DNA of 7,891 nt from Deltaproteobacteria bacterium (GCA_019313765.1 JAFDAP010000065.1:1-7891); one strand, 5' to 3'; shown: positions 1-6,211, numbered from the stretch's first letter. Numbers and translations: made by a program. Notes: generated by a model from the sequence alone, not told the origin.

Positions 1-167
1 ATGACAAAAGCGGGTTTCACCTGAGCATTAACGGCCATATACTCAAGCCGGGAGAAAACCGGAGTGTGGATTTGTTATTCAGGGGGGCCTTGGGAAGCAG
101 GGAACATGAGGTCCTTGTCAAAAAAGACGGAATGATATTGGGAAGGATCCGTTTGGCCCTTGAATAA
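1..167 (+). CDS. 3' end of an unidentified protein gene (partial, 5' end outside window)
   Basis: An open frame with codons starting at position 3 runs from the window edge to a TAA stop at 165-167 and gives 54 residues. Its composition looks coding: charged and hydrophobic residues alternate, and it ends in GRIRLALE. The tail (SINGHILKPGENRSVDLLFRG, then a HEVLVKKDGMILGRIRL strand-like stretch) suggests the last strands of a beta-rich domain, but I recognise no family and no function can be given. The start and most of the protein lie upstream of the window. It converges on the ribonuclease gene with 9 bp between the two stop codons, and I see no obvious terminator hairpin in that gap. The other two plus frames here are closed or very short, which supports this frame. 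Confidence 0.6.
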   Translation, partial: DKSGFHLSINGHILKPGENRSVDLLFRGALGSREHEVLVKKDGMILGRIRLALE

Positions 168-176
168 AATGCTTTA

Positions 177-2216
177 TTACATCCCATCATTCATTTCGCC
201 CACATATGCCAGCTCGATCGAATCCTCCCATGGATCAGCATTTTTGACCTCAACGAATATCTTCTCTCCAGGTTTAAAGATTATGCCGTTTTGCCGCTTG
301 ATCTCCGCGACAAGGAAAAAATCCTTTAAAACAATACGATATTTTCTCTTAAACTCATCTAAGACCACGGCCCTGTATTCTTTACCCTGATGCCGGCTGA
401 GAAATTTCAAGACCCAGTAGCGCAGGCGGTTTCTTTTTATTGTGTCAAAACTTTTTATGACGGGCTCAATGGTCATTCCGATCTCTTCCAATTGTTTTTC
501 ATTGCAAACCGGCTCCTTTCCCATAAAAAAGTCTTTGATTTGACGCTGGACCACAAGATCAAGGTATCGCCGTATGGGAGAAGTGCCCTGGACATAGACG
601 TCTAATCCCAGTACGCTGTGAGGATTCGGTGTGGTGCTCAGTTGAAGGCGGCGAAGTTTTCGGCGCTGCTGGAAGACATAATAGAGATATCCCGACTCCT
701 CCAGGGTTAATCTTTCACCGGGTTCTTCCTGGGTCCTGAAAAGAACCGGAATTAGGTTGTCCCTGCAAAACCTGGCTATCAGGCAGTTATAAAGGATCAT
801 GAATTCGGCGACTATCATCCTGGATGGGGTGTTTTGATCCACCACTTCAATGGGCGGTGTTGAACCGGTCTCGAATTTGAAGTGCAACTCAGGGAGTGAA
901 AGAGTAAGTGCCCCCCGGTTAATCCTTTCATGTCGCAGGATCCGGCTCAACTCATACATTTGTTTCAAGATGTCCGCCTGGCTTGCATGATGACCGAGGA
1001 CCGGGCCCGGGCCAACCGTGCCCAGCATTTCATTGACCTCGTCATAGGTCAGCCGGTCCTGAACCCGAACCACACTTGGCGCCAACCTGTAATCCAACAG
1101 TTTGCCGGTTTTGTCAAAACGGGCCAAAAGGGATATGGCCTGCCTGTCGCACCCCTGTTTAAGACTCAGTGCATCCTGGGAGAGATCGGGGGGGAGCATG
1201 GATATCTGCCGCCGGGGCATATAAAGAGACGATGCCCTTTCCTTGGCCGTCCTGTCAAGGATGCTGTCCTGCAAAATGAATGCTGCCACGTCTGCAATGT
1301 GTATGCCCAGGTCCAGGGTATCTTCGGTCATTTCAAGGCTCAAGGCATCATCAAAATCGCGGGTCAACGGGCCGTCTATGGTAAGGGCAGGGATTTGTCT
1401 AAGGTCCTCGCGGCCCTTAAAATCGATTTTTGATTCGGCCAAGCGGGCCGATTCGTCCAACTGATCCTTTGTGAAGGCGGCTTCAATCCCTAATCTGAGC
1501 AGATCCAGGTTCTCATCTTCTTCCCACACACCTAAGCGGATGAGCAGGTTCCTGGTCTCCCGGATATCGGAGATGCCTGCCCGTGAAAGCAGTTCCTTTC
1601 CGTATTTGAAGTCCGGCACTTCTTTTCCGAAAAGGGCTAATTGAATCAGCAGATTGACGATATCATCCCTGTACCGGGGATCTTCAGCAGCCCTTCCTGC
1701 CTGCACGTCCTTCAGCCAGGCACTTCCCTGGATGAGCCACTCTTCTTTTAGGGCCTCTTCTTCTCTTTGTTTTATGATCAGGTTGACCCTTTCCTCGGAG
1801 TTTGGATGGAAACGGCCGTCTTTCATCTTGAAATGAAGGTGATTTTCGAACAGAGCCCTCACCAATGCGGAGATGTGGTCGTCGTCAATGGATTCACCAA
1901 AAACAAGATTGGCAAGGTATTTATGGTCAAAGCTCTGATTCTCATCCTTAGTGAGTTCCCATAGTTCCCTGACGTCAATCCGGCCCTTGAGCCTGTTTCT
2001 TGCCTCTTCAGCCTGGTTCAGCTTCTCCAGGAGCTCTTCCCTTGGCCTCAGGATGTCAATGGTAGATCCTGAAATGAGGACTGCCCTTTTTGGTGAAAGA
2101 TTGATCAGGCGGTTTGAGGGTGTCAACAGGTGCAGCCTGTTGACCCTGTCCTGCAGGCAAAGGGTGCAGACAAATCTGCCCTGATCAATGTATTCAATTA
2201 TCCTGCCTTCATTCAT
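177..2216 (-). CDS. RNase II/RNase R-family 3'-5' exoribonuclease (RNB domain)
   Basis: Predicted processive, Mg-dependent 3'-to-5' exoribonuclease acting on RNA in the cytoplasm. Counting from the ATG at 2216 it has 679 residues. The N-terminal part (about 1-50, beginning MNEGRIIEYIDQ) and a winged-helix-like region (about 80-240) lead into the RNB domain (about 270-560). The catalytic motif TIDGPLTRDFDDALS carries the four expected acidic residues D281, D287, D289 and D290. It is followed by LYMPRRQISMLPPDLSQ (331-347) and the substrate arginine motif GTSPIRRYLDL (544-554). The last 65 or so residues look like a C-terminal S1-type beta barrel. No pair of cold-shock domains typical of RNase R is evident, so it is closer to RNase II (rnb-like). 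The frame stays open to an ATG at 2516, but the first 100 residues of that version come largely from an inserted repeat element and do not resemble the family. The start at 2216 gives a family-like N-terminus, although its Shine-Dalgarno sequence is weak. Confidence 0.9.
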   Translation of the reverse strand: MNEGRIIEYIDQGRFVCTLCLQDRVNRLHLLTPSNRLINLSPKRAVLISGSTIDILRPREELLEKLNQAEEARNRLKGRIDVRELWELTKDENQSFDHKYLANLVFGESIDDDHISALVRALFENHLHFKMKDGRFHPNSEERVNLIIKQREEEALKEEWLIQGSAWLKDVQAGRAAEDPRYRDDIVNLLIQLALFGKEVPDFKYGKELLSRAGISDIRETRNLLIRLGVWEEDENLDLLRLGIEAAFTKDQLDESARLAESKIDFKGREDLRQIPALTIDGPLTRDFDDALSLEMTEDTLDLGIHIADVAAFILQDSILDRTAKERASSLYMPRRQISMLPPDLSQDALSLKQGCDRQAISLLARFDKTGKLLDYRLAPSVVRVQDRLTYDEVNEMLGTVGPGPVLGHHASQADILKQMYELSRILRHERINRGALTLSLPELHFKFETGSTPPIEVVDQNTPSRMIVAEFMILYNCLIARFCRDNLIPVLFRTQEEPGERLTLEESGYLYYVFQQRRKLRRLQLSTTPNPHSVLGLDVYVQGTSPIRRYLDLVVQRQIKDFFMGKEPVCNEKQLEEIGMTIEPVIKSFDTIKRNRLRYWVLKFLSRHQGKEYRAVVLDEFKRKYRIVLKDFFLVAEIKRQNGIIFKPGEKIFVEVKNADPWEDSIELAYVGEMNDGM

Positions 2217-2246
2217 ATTGGAACCCGGGGCTTTCTTAGCGTTGCA

Positions 2247-2455
2247 TAGGAGGCTGTCCGAGAATGGCTTCGTAGCGAGATCGAGCGAAAGTTTTAAGGG
2301 CAAGTCGAAGATCCCGGACTTTGAGCGGGAGCGACAAGGCCAAAACGGCCGTAGGCGTAGCAGTAGCCTACGTTGAGGACGTTTTGAGCTTGACAACGCA
2401 GCCATCAGAATTTGCAGCTGATCGCAGTAGAAGTCTATTCTCGGACAGCCTTCTA
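2247..2455. mobile_element. MITE-like non-autonomous element with terminal inverted repeats
   Basis: The ends are a perfect 15-bp inverted repeat (2251-2265 AGGCTGTCCGAGAAT against 2437-2451), extending to 18 of 19 positions if 2247-2249 and 2453-2455 are included. The outermost base pairs are TA on both sides (2247-2248 and 2454-2455), compatible with a TA target duplication such as IS630 or some IS5-group transposases make; that assignment is inference. Weaker inverted symmetry continues inward for about 40 bp. The middle forms a nested hairpin: CAAAACG 2341-2347 with CGTTTTG 2380-2386, and CGTAGGC 2350-2356 with GCCTACG 2366-2372. At about 209 bp it is too short for a transposase. Read on the minus strand it has no stop in the frame of the ribonuclease just downstream, which produces a false N-terminal extension of that protein. 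Confidence 0.8.
2301..2331 (-). repeat. 31-bp internal module shared with the element at the window end (copy 1)
   Basis: This segment is the exact reverse complement of 7833-7863, 31 of 31 positions. It starts CAAGTCGAAGATCCCG and ends TTTGAGCGGGAG on the plus strand. It lies inside the MITE-like element at 2247-2455, between the left terminal repeat and the central hairpin. Similarity drops sharply just outside the 31 bp on both sides. It encodes nothing recognisable, so it is best read as a conserved internal part of a repeat family. Confidence 0.85.
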
Positions 2456-2460
2456 GATGT

Positions 2461-2489
2461 TTAGTAACAACTGGCATATGTTCTGTCAA
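2461..2489 (-). promoter_or_regulatory. Candidate sigma-70-type promoter for the ribonuclease gene
   Basis: On the minus strand a perfect TTGACA (plus 2484-2489) is followed after 17 bp by TACTAA (plus 2461-2466), which matches only three of six positions of the -10 consensus. Initiation would fall at about the right edge of the MITE-like element, so the transcript would carry the whole element as a leader of roughly 240 nt. A second weak candidate lies further out: TTGAAC at 2566-2571, then 17 bp, then TATTCT at 2543-2548. Both rest on sequence match alone. Confidence 0.25.
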
Positions 2490-2611
2490 CAGCGGGATTA
2501 TGAAGTGCCCTGCCATAATTGCAATTGTCCCGTTACTCTGGTAGAATATTTATAGCCGTTCAAGGGTTCAATAGTTCAGGAGTTCAGGGTTTACCGAAAA
2601 TCTAAATTTTA

Positions 2612-2820
2612 TTTTTGACAGGATTAACAAGATGGACTGGATTGTTTTAGTCTTGCCTGTCTGTGCGTTGCACCTGTCTGGGCCTGCCCCGTACTTGATA
2701 AGGGGGTGAGGAAGGATGAAGGTCACAAGATATCGAATTGGCGCTTCAAATCTAATATAGGATTGAAAAAATGGATATACAGGATGCAAAAATCTTGTCT
2801 ATCCTGTAATCCTGTCTGAG
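2612..2820. repeat. Composite inverted repeat of the CAGGAT dispersed family (about 210 bp)
   Basis: The left arm at 2617-2643 starts GACAGGATTAACAAGATGG. The right arm at 2791-2816, reverse-complemented, reads GACAGGATTACAGGATAG and continues ACAAGATT, so the two ends are imperfect inverted copies separated by about 150 bp. The enclosed DNA has a Cys-free, stop-rich reading in all frames and contains another CAGGAT copy (2780-2785). This element occupies most of the gap 2517-2850 between the divergent ribonuclease and peptidase genes. I see no gene there; the remaining bases hold only weak promoter-like matches and a short direct repeat of GTTCA units (2566-2586). Confidence 0.6.
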
Positions 2821-2850
2821 GTTTTAGTAGTCGAACAATGGAAAGAATAC

Positions 2851-3969
2851 ATGGACAAATCAATATTCCGCAAAAGGATAAAAGGTCTGAGGCAGAACTT
2901 GGCCCGAATGGATTGTGACACGGCATGGATCATTCAGCCTGAAAACAGGCGATATCTATCGGGATTTAGGGCCGAAGACAGTCAAATAACAGAGTCATCC
3001 GGTTCTCTTCTCATAAACGAGAGCCAGTCTCTTTTGGCAACAGACTCGAGATACACTCTGGATGCGGAAAGAGACGCCGTGGACTTTGAGGTTCAAACCC
3101 TGAAAAAGGGACTGATGGAGGGCCTGCCAGGGCTGTTGAAGCGCATGGGCACGAAGAACCTGGGCTTTGAAGGGGACTATTTGACATGGGTTCTCCACCG
3201 GGAGTTGTCTGAGAGACTTCTTGAAGATTCACCTTCTGTTCGCCTTATGCCCTTGAACGGGTTAGTGGAGGAAATGAGGGAGGTGAAGGATGAAATGGAG
3301 ATCGGGACATTAGAGGAATCTGCGGACCTGATGTCGGGAATCTTAGATGAGGTTATCACCGGACTCGGACCGGGCATGACGGAAAAGCAGGTGGCCTGGC
3401 AGATTGAGGGCCTTGTACTGGAGTCAAGGGCAGAGGGGCTTGCATTTCCATCCATAGTGGCATCAGGCCCCAACAGTGCATTGCCTCACGCCGTGCCCAC
3501 TGACAGGAAATTGGAGAAAGGAGCCCCGGTTATCCTGGATGTTGGCCTGAGATTAAACGGCTATTGCTCCGATATGACCCGAACGGTTTTTTTGGGCGAT
3601 CCTTCACCCGATTTCATAGAAATATACAGGACTGTGCGTGAGGCCCAGACCGCTGCATTAAAAGAGGTTCGGTCAGGAGTTATGAGCAATTACCCGGACG
3701 CCGTTGCAAGGGAAGTTATCAACGATGCCGGGTTTGGAGATTACTTCGGACACGGTCTCGGACATGGTGTCGGACTCGCTACCCACGAAAGGCCCAGGCT
3801 TTCGCCATTGAAACCGACAAAGCTCAAAAAAGGAATGGTCGTGACGGTGGAACCCGGTATTTATGTCCCCGGAAAGGGAGGGGTTCGGCTTGAAGAAATG
3901 GTGGTCATTGAAGCAGATGGCCCAAGGATCCTCACCAGGGCCGGTAACTTTTATGATTTCGCCTCCTGA
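2851..3969 (+). CDS. M24-family metallopeptidase, Xaa-Pro aminopeptidase type (aminopeptidase P family)
   Basis: Predicted cytoplasmic dinuclear-metal peptidase that removes an N-terminal residue in front of proline. It has 372 residues, the length of the compact bacterial aminopeptidase P/PepQ-like group. The N-terminal creatinase-like domain (about 4-135) includes ENRRYLSGF and LLATDSRYT. The pita-bread catalytic domain (about 150-370) keeps all five metal ligands: D230 (VILDVGL), D241 (CSDMTRT), H305 (FGHGLGHGVGL), E334 (VEPGIYVP) and E348 (GVRLEEM). H213 (LPHAVPTDRKL) and H312 (THE) are the usual substrate-handling histidines. There is no signal peptide or membrane segment. The ATG at 2851 has GGAAAG at 2840-2845 as ribosome-binding site. 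The ATG at 2838 is in another frame. It is probably transcribed alone, with repeats on both sides. The exact substrate class (aminopeptidase or prolidase) cannot be fixed from sequence. Confidence 0.92.
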   Translation: MDKSIFRKRIKGLRQNLARMDCDTAWIIQPENRRYLSGFRAEDSQITESSGSLLINESQSLLATDSRYTLDAERDAVDFEVQTLKKGLMEGLPGLLKRMGTKNLGFEGDYLTWVLHRELSERLLEDSPSVRLMPLNGLVEEMREVKDEMEIGTLEESADLMSGILDEVITGLGPGMTEKQVAWQIEGLVLESRAEGLAFPSIVASGPNSALPHAVPTDRKLEKGAPVILDVGLRLNGYCSDMTRTVFLGDPSPDFIEIYRTVREAQTAALKEVRSGVMSNYPDAVAREVINDAGFGDYFGHGLGHGVGLATHERPRLSPLKPTKLKKGMVVTVEPGIYVPGKGGVRLEEMVVIEADGPRILTRAGNFYDFAS

Positions 3970-4004
3970 CGTATTGGCATTTCTCGAAATAACTTAGGCC
4001 TTTT

Positions 4005-4036
4005 AAAGAGACTTTTTTGACAGGATTAACAGGATG
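4005..4036 (+). repeat. Left 32-bp arm of the inverted pair bracketing xerD (CAGGAT family)
   Basis: This stretch begins AAAGAGACTTTTTTGACAGG and ends AACAGGATG. It matches the reverse complement of 5577-5608 at 30 of 32 positions (mismatches at positions 11 and 24). The inner part, GACAGGATTAACAGGAT, is the same unit found at 2617, 5175 and 5543 or so, so the pair belongs to a dispersed family; the outer AAAGAGACTT is shared only by these two copies. It lies in the gap after the M24 peptidase gene. Confidence 0.75.
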
Positions 4037-4046
4037 GTCAGGAATA

Positions 4047-4216
4047 AAATCCAAATTACAAATACCAAACTACAAATAAATCTCAATATTCAATGACCAA
4101 AACTGACTTGGTTCCCTAAGGGAGAGTTCGTTCATTAGGTTTTGGCATAAGGGTTCCCAAAACTTGTTTGGAGTTTTGAATTTAAGTCATTGGAATTTGT
4201 TTGCTATTTGGGATTT
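4047..4216. repeat. Long AT-rich imperfect inverted repeat upstream of xerD
   Basis: The left arm (4047-4103, AAATCC... to CAATGACCAAAAC) and right arm (4173-4216, GTTTTG...GTCATTGG... to GGGATTT) are imperfect reverse complements. Exact matches include CAATGAC 4091-4097 with GTCATTG 4186-4192 and CAAAAC 4098-4103 with GTTTTG 4173-4178. The centre contains two GGTTCCC-type words (4110-4116 and 4152-4158). It resembles the AAATTACAAAT/ATTTGTAATTT dispersed repeats seen in many environmental bacterial genomes (general knowledge). It ends just before xerD and contains the upstream TTG at 4201 that would otherwise look like a start codon. Together with the arm at 4005-4036 it fills most of the gap 3970-4251, which holds no gene. 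Confidence 0.65.
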
Positions 4217-4251
4217 TTACCAAATTAACTACTCCGTTAACGGATAGGAAA

Positions 4252-5133
4252 ATGGACAACCTGGCAGATCAATTTATCAATTATCTCAGGGTCGAGCGGG
4301 GCCTCGCCGATAACACGGTCCAGGCATACAGCAGGGATTTGACCAGGTTCTTTCTCTTTCTCGAAGAGCGAAAACTCTCTCCCCTTGAGATATCGAGGGA
4401 CCGGATCACGGAACATGTGGGCATGTTGGCAAGGCGACTTTCTTCTAAGAGCGTGGTCCGCAACATCTCTGCCATAAAGACGTTTTTCCGGTTTCTTGTG
4501 TCAGAAGGCATGATAAAGAGCAGCCCTGCAAGGCTTCTTGAAACACCACGGCTCTACCGAAGGCTGCCGGGTGTCTTGAGCCAGGCGGAAGTGGAAAGGC
4601 TCCTTTGCCAACCCGATCCCTCCAAACCGGTAGGGCAGAGAGACAGGGCCATGTTAGAACTCCTTTATGCAACGGGCTTAAGGGTTTCCGAATTGGTGGG
4701 TCTAAAAACCTCCAACATTAACTTGGAGGCCGGCTATGTGAGGACCTTAGGCAAGGGTTCAAAAGAGAGAATCGTTCCCATGGGCGAAAAGGCCATGGAG
4801 GCCGTGAAAGAATATCTTTCAGACGGCCGACACAAAATGGCAAAAGGAACAAACTCACCATACCTGTTTTTGAATTTCAGGGGGAGGGGCATGACACGGC
4901 AGGGATTCTGGAAAATCATCAAGAAGCACGGGAGCGATGCGCTGATCAAAAAGAAGATAACACCACACAGCATAAGACATTCCTTTGCCAGTCATCTTCT
5001 GGAGGCCGGAGCTGACTTGCGGTCTGTACAGGTCATGTTAGGACATGCGGATATCTCCACGACACAGATTTATACACACGTCACAAGAGAACGATTAAAG
5101 GAACTCCACGAAAGATGTCATCCAAGACCGTGA
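4252..5133 (+). CDS. xerD: Site-specific tyrosine recombinase XerD
   Basis: Predicted XerD, the partner of XerC in resolving chromosome dimers at dif during cell division. It has 293 residues (E. coli XerD has 298). The N-terminal SAM-like core-binding domain covers about 1-87 and the catalytic domain about 107-290. The full catalytic set is present: R144 (ATGLRVSEL), K168 (GKGSKER), H239 and R242 (TPHSIRHSF), H265 (MLGHADIST) and the nucleophile Y274 (QIYTH). TRQGFWKIIK (215-224), together with the GADLRSVQVMLGHADI stretch, favours XerD over XerC or phage integrases. I chose the ATG at 4252, with AGGA at 4246-4249 and GGAT just upstream. An in-frame TTG at 4201 lies in a repeat arm and adds 17 residues outside the family. 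A perfect 10-bp palindrome overlaps the ribosome-binding region. No adjacent gene suggests a mobile role, although near-identical inverted repeats flank the gene at 4005 and 5577. Confidence 0.93.
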   Translation: MDNLADQFINYLRVERGLADNTVQAYSRDLTRFFLFLEERKLSPLEISRDRITEHVGMLARRLSSKSVVRNISAIKTFFRFLVSEGMIKSSPARLLETPRLYRRLPGVLSQAEVERLLCQPDPSKPVGQRDRAMLELLYATGLRVSELVGLKTSNINLEAGYVRTLGKGSKERIVPMGEKAMEAVKEYLSDGRHKMAKGTNSPYLFLNFRGRGMTRQGFWKIIKKHGSDALIKKKITPHSIRHSFASHLLEAGADLRSVQVMLGHADISTTQIYTHVTRERLKELHERCHPRP

Positions 5134-5174
5134 ATAGGAAAAAGGTAACACTTCAGTATTTTGAAAAAGATTCT

Positions 5175-5241
5175 GACAGGATAACAGGATAAACATGATG
5201 CTGTTTCGGGTGAACAAATCATTACAGTTATCCTGTAAATC
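5175..5241. repeat. CAGGAT-family hairpin downstream of xerD
   Basis: ACAGGATAAC at 5177-5186 pairs perfectly with GTTATCCTGT at 5227-5236, with further CAGGAT words on the left (5185-5190) and a TTACAG word on the right. It starts 41 bp after the xerD stop. It could serve as a transcription barrier, but it lacks the T tract of an intrinsic terminator, so a dispersed-repeat identity is preferred. Confidence 0.6.
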
Positions 5242-5267
5242 AAAAAAACCACAGGCTGAAGAAAACG

Positions 5268-5316
5268 AAAATCCCTCCTCGCCCCCCTTTAGGAAAGGGG
5301 GAATGAGGGCGATTTT
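5268..5316. repeat. CCCCCTTT/AAAGGGGG hairpin repeat
   Basis: CCCCCTTT (5283-5290) and AAAGGGGG (5294-5301) form an 8-bp perfect stem around an AGG loop. The outer ends AAAATC (5268-5273) and GATTTT (5311-5316) also pair, with a poorly matched stretch between. The arrangement matches a known style of dispersed hairpin in this kind of genome (general knowledge). It could terminate transcription but has no clear T run. Confidence 0.6.
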
Positions 5317-5385
5317 GTTGGCTTGCCCTTATGGGTTCTGATGATTTATTTAATTATTTCTAGTGTTGTGTTTCGTAATTAAGTT

Positions 5386-5458
5386 GTCATCTCGACCGGA
5401 GGGAGAGATCTTTGAACATGTTGTTTTAATTAAGATTTCTCGCTTCGCTCGAAATGAC
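5386..5458. repeat. GTCAT...ATGAC inverted repeat (REP-like dispersed hairpin)
   Basis: Arms 5386-5412 (GTCATCTCGACCGGAGGGAG...) and 5432-5458 (AAGATTTCTCGCTTCGCTCG...) are reverse complements at 22 of 27 positions, with a 19-bp AT-rich loop. This is the widespread type of repeat that translates as RPEGEI...SRFARND and is often misannotated as a small protein. Here it creates a spurious 65-codon open frame at 5363-5560, which I do not accept as a gene. Confidence 0.75.
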
Positions 5459-5533
5459 ATTATTGCAGTGTTATTTCGGAAGCGCTCTACTAGTGAATAC
5501 AAAGTCGAAATCAAACGTAAAGGAAGGGATTTA

Positions 5534-5608
5534 GACGAGGATTTACAGGATGAGTTTTGATGTTTTTAATCCTGAACATCCTGTCAATCCTGTCAAAGAA
5601 GTCTCTTT
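5534..5608. repeat. CAGGAT-family hairpin including the right 32-bp arm bracketing xerD
   Basis: GAGGATTTACAGGATG (about 5537-5552) pairs imperfectly with CATCCTGTCAATCCTGTC (5577-5594) around a short loop that holds a third unit (AATCCTG, 5569-5575). The segment 5577-5608 is also the inverted partner of 4005-4036 at 30 of 32 positions. It ends 34 bp before the next gene. Together with the hairpins at 5175, 5268 and 5386 it accounts for much of the roughly 510-bp gap 5134-5642, where I see no credible gene. Confidence 0.65.
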
Positions 5609-5642
5609 GATAAACCAAATTGTTGCGGAAAAAGATATATAG

Positions 5643-6209
5643 ATGGCCGAAGTCATAAATCTGAAGGACAAATTTAAGAAACCAACGGATAATTTGGTCT
5701 GTTCAAGGCCGTGGGAGTTCCGCAGGGCGGATTGGGAGACCATCCATTTTATTCAGATGTTGAGATCTGAGGCTGAGGGGCTGAAACAACACCGGGAGAA
5801 GATTCTTCCCTCCCATTTTTCACTTAAAGGCGGCATGGCTTACACGATCAGGGCCATATACGCCAATAGAGAGAATGAGGAGAGGATGCGGGATATCTAC
5901 TATCTCACAGGGCTAATGGACTGTATGATCAACCAGGTTAATCCGGTTTTGAGGACGGACCTTTTAAGGGCCATGTACAAGAAGGTTTTTGCAATGAAAG
6001 AGGCGCTCAACATACACTGGTACGGGCCTCTCGATCAGGTCCTGCTTCCCATAGATTCCCGGTTTCACAACGAATTCGAATACAGGGCCTTGTTAAAGAA
6101 CGCATGTACGATGAAAGAGCTTTATGGGGCCATCAGGATGGGGACGGATGAAATGTTTGATATCCTTTCCCTCGAGTATGTTTTTTATTGCCCGCATGTG
6201 GGAGGATGA
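5643..6209 (+). CDS. Uncharacterised 188-residue soluble protein, coupled to a histidine kinase
   Basis: I do not recognise this family. The 188-residue protein has no signal peptide or membrane segment and looks largely helical, with charged/hydrophobic stretches such as RENEERMRDIYYLTGLMDCM (76-95) and DLLRAMYKKVFAMKEALN (106-123). The N-terminus MAEVINLKDKFKK is followed by an aromatic-rich patch (RPWEFRRADWETIHF, 22-36). Aromatic and acidic residues recur near WYGPLDQVLLPIDSRFHNEF (126-145). Cysteines at 20, 94, 155 and 183 form no obvious metal motif. The ATG at 5643 is preceded by a modest GGAAAAAGA at 5627-5635. The stop TGA (6207-6209) lies 2 bp before the kinase start, and its last codons form the kinase ribosome-binding site. 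Co-expression suggests a role with that kinase, for example as a regulator or output partner, but this is inference only. Coding character is good, and the length and spacing argue for a real gene. Confidence 0.8.
   Translation: MAEVINLKDKFKKPTDNLVCSRPWEFRRADWETIHFIQMLRSEAEGLKQHREKILPSHFSLKGGMAYTIRAIYANRENEERMRDIYYLTGLMDCMINQVNPVLRTDLLRAMYKKVFAMKEALNIHWYGPLDQVLLPIDSRFHNEFEYRALLKNACTMKELYGAIRMGTDEMFDILSLEYVFYCPHVGG
6201..6205 (+). promoter_or_regulatory. Ribosome-binding site GGAGG fixing the kinase start
   Basis: GGAGG sits 6 bp before the ATG at 6212, an ideal spacing. It leaves no space at all before the alternative ATG at 6206, and lies downstream of the TTG at 6188. It is encoded inside the final Gly-Gly codons of the upstream 188-residue gene, which is why translational coupling of the two genes is likely. 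Confidence 0.8.
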
Positions 6210-6211
6210 TC

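Noticed and set aside
930..1433. Plus-strand open frame of 167 codons
   Set aside because: It lies entirely antisense to the conserved RNB catalytic region. Its residues show no family resemblance, so it is a shadow frame.
2217..2516. ATG at 2516 as the start of the ribonuclease (779 residues)
   Set aside because: Most of the extra 100 residues are translated from the inserted inverted-repeat element, they do not resemble the N-terminus of the family, and the ATG has no good ribosome-binding site.
4225..4240. TTAAC-6 bp-GTTAA as a possible dif-like Xer recombination site
   Set aside because: The 6-bp spacing is suggestive, but the inner arm bases do not match the dif consensus and the outer arms show no XerC/XerD-type sequence. 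Chance or the overlapping 10-bp palindrome explains it better.
4201..4251. TTG at 4201 as the xerD start
   Set aside because: It lies in the right arm of a dispersed inverted repeat and adds 17 residues outside the XerD family. The ATG at 4252 has a purine-rich ribosome-binding site and gives a standard length.
5283..5301. Intrinsic terminator of xerD
   Set aside because: The stem is good, but it lies about 150 bp after the stop, has a 3-nt loop, and has no T run after it. A dispersed repeat is the simpler reading.
5363..5560. Small plus-strand open frame of 65 codons
   Set aside because: It is the translation of the GTCAT/ATGAC hairpin repeat (RPEGEI...SRFARND), a well-known spurious product, plus the start of a second repeat.
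5134..5642. Possible CRISPR array or tRNA in the long gap after xerD
   Set aside because: The repeated words have irregular spacing and inverted orientation rather than regular direct repeats with spacers. No cloverleaf or CCA-type tRNA end was found.
6188..6211. TTG at 6188 or ATG at 6206 as the kinase start
   Set aside because: GGAGG at 6201-6205 lies downstream of the TTG and directly abuts the ATG at 6206. Only the ATG at 6212 has proper spacing.
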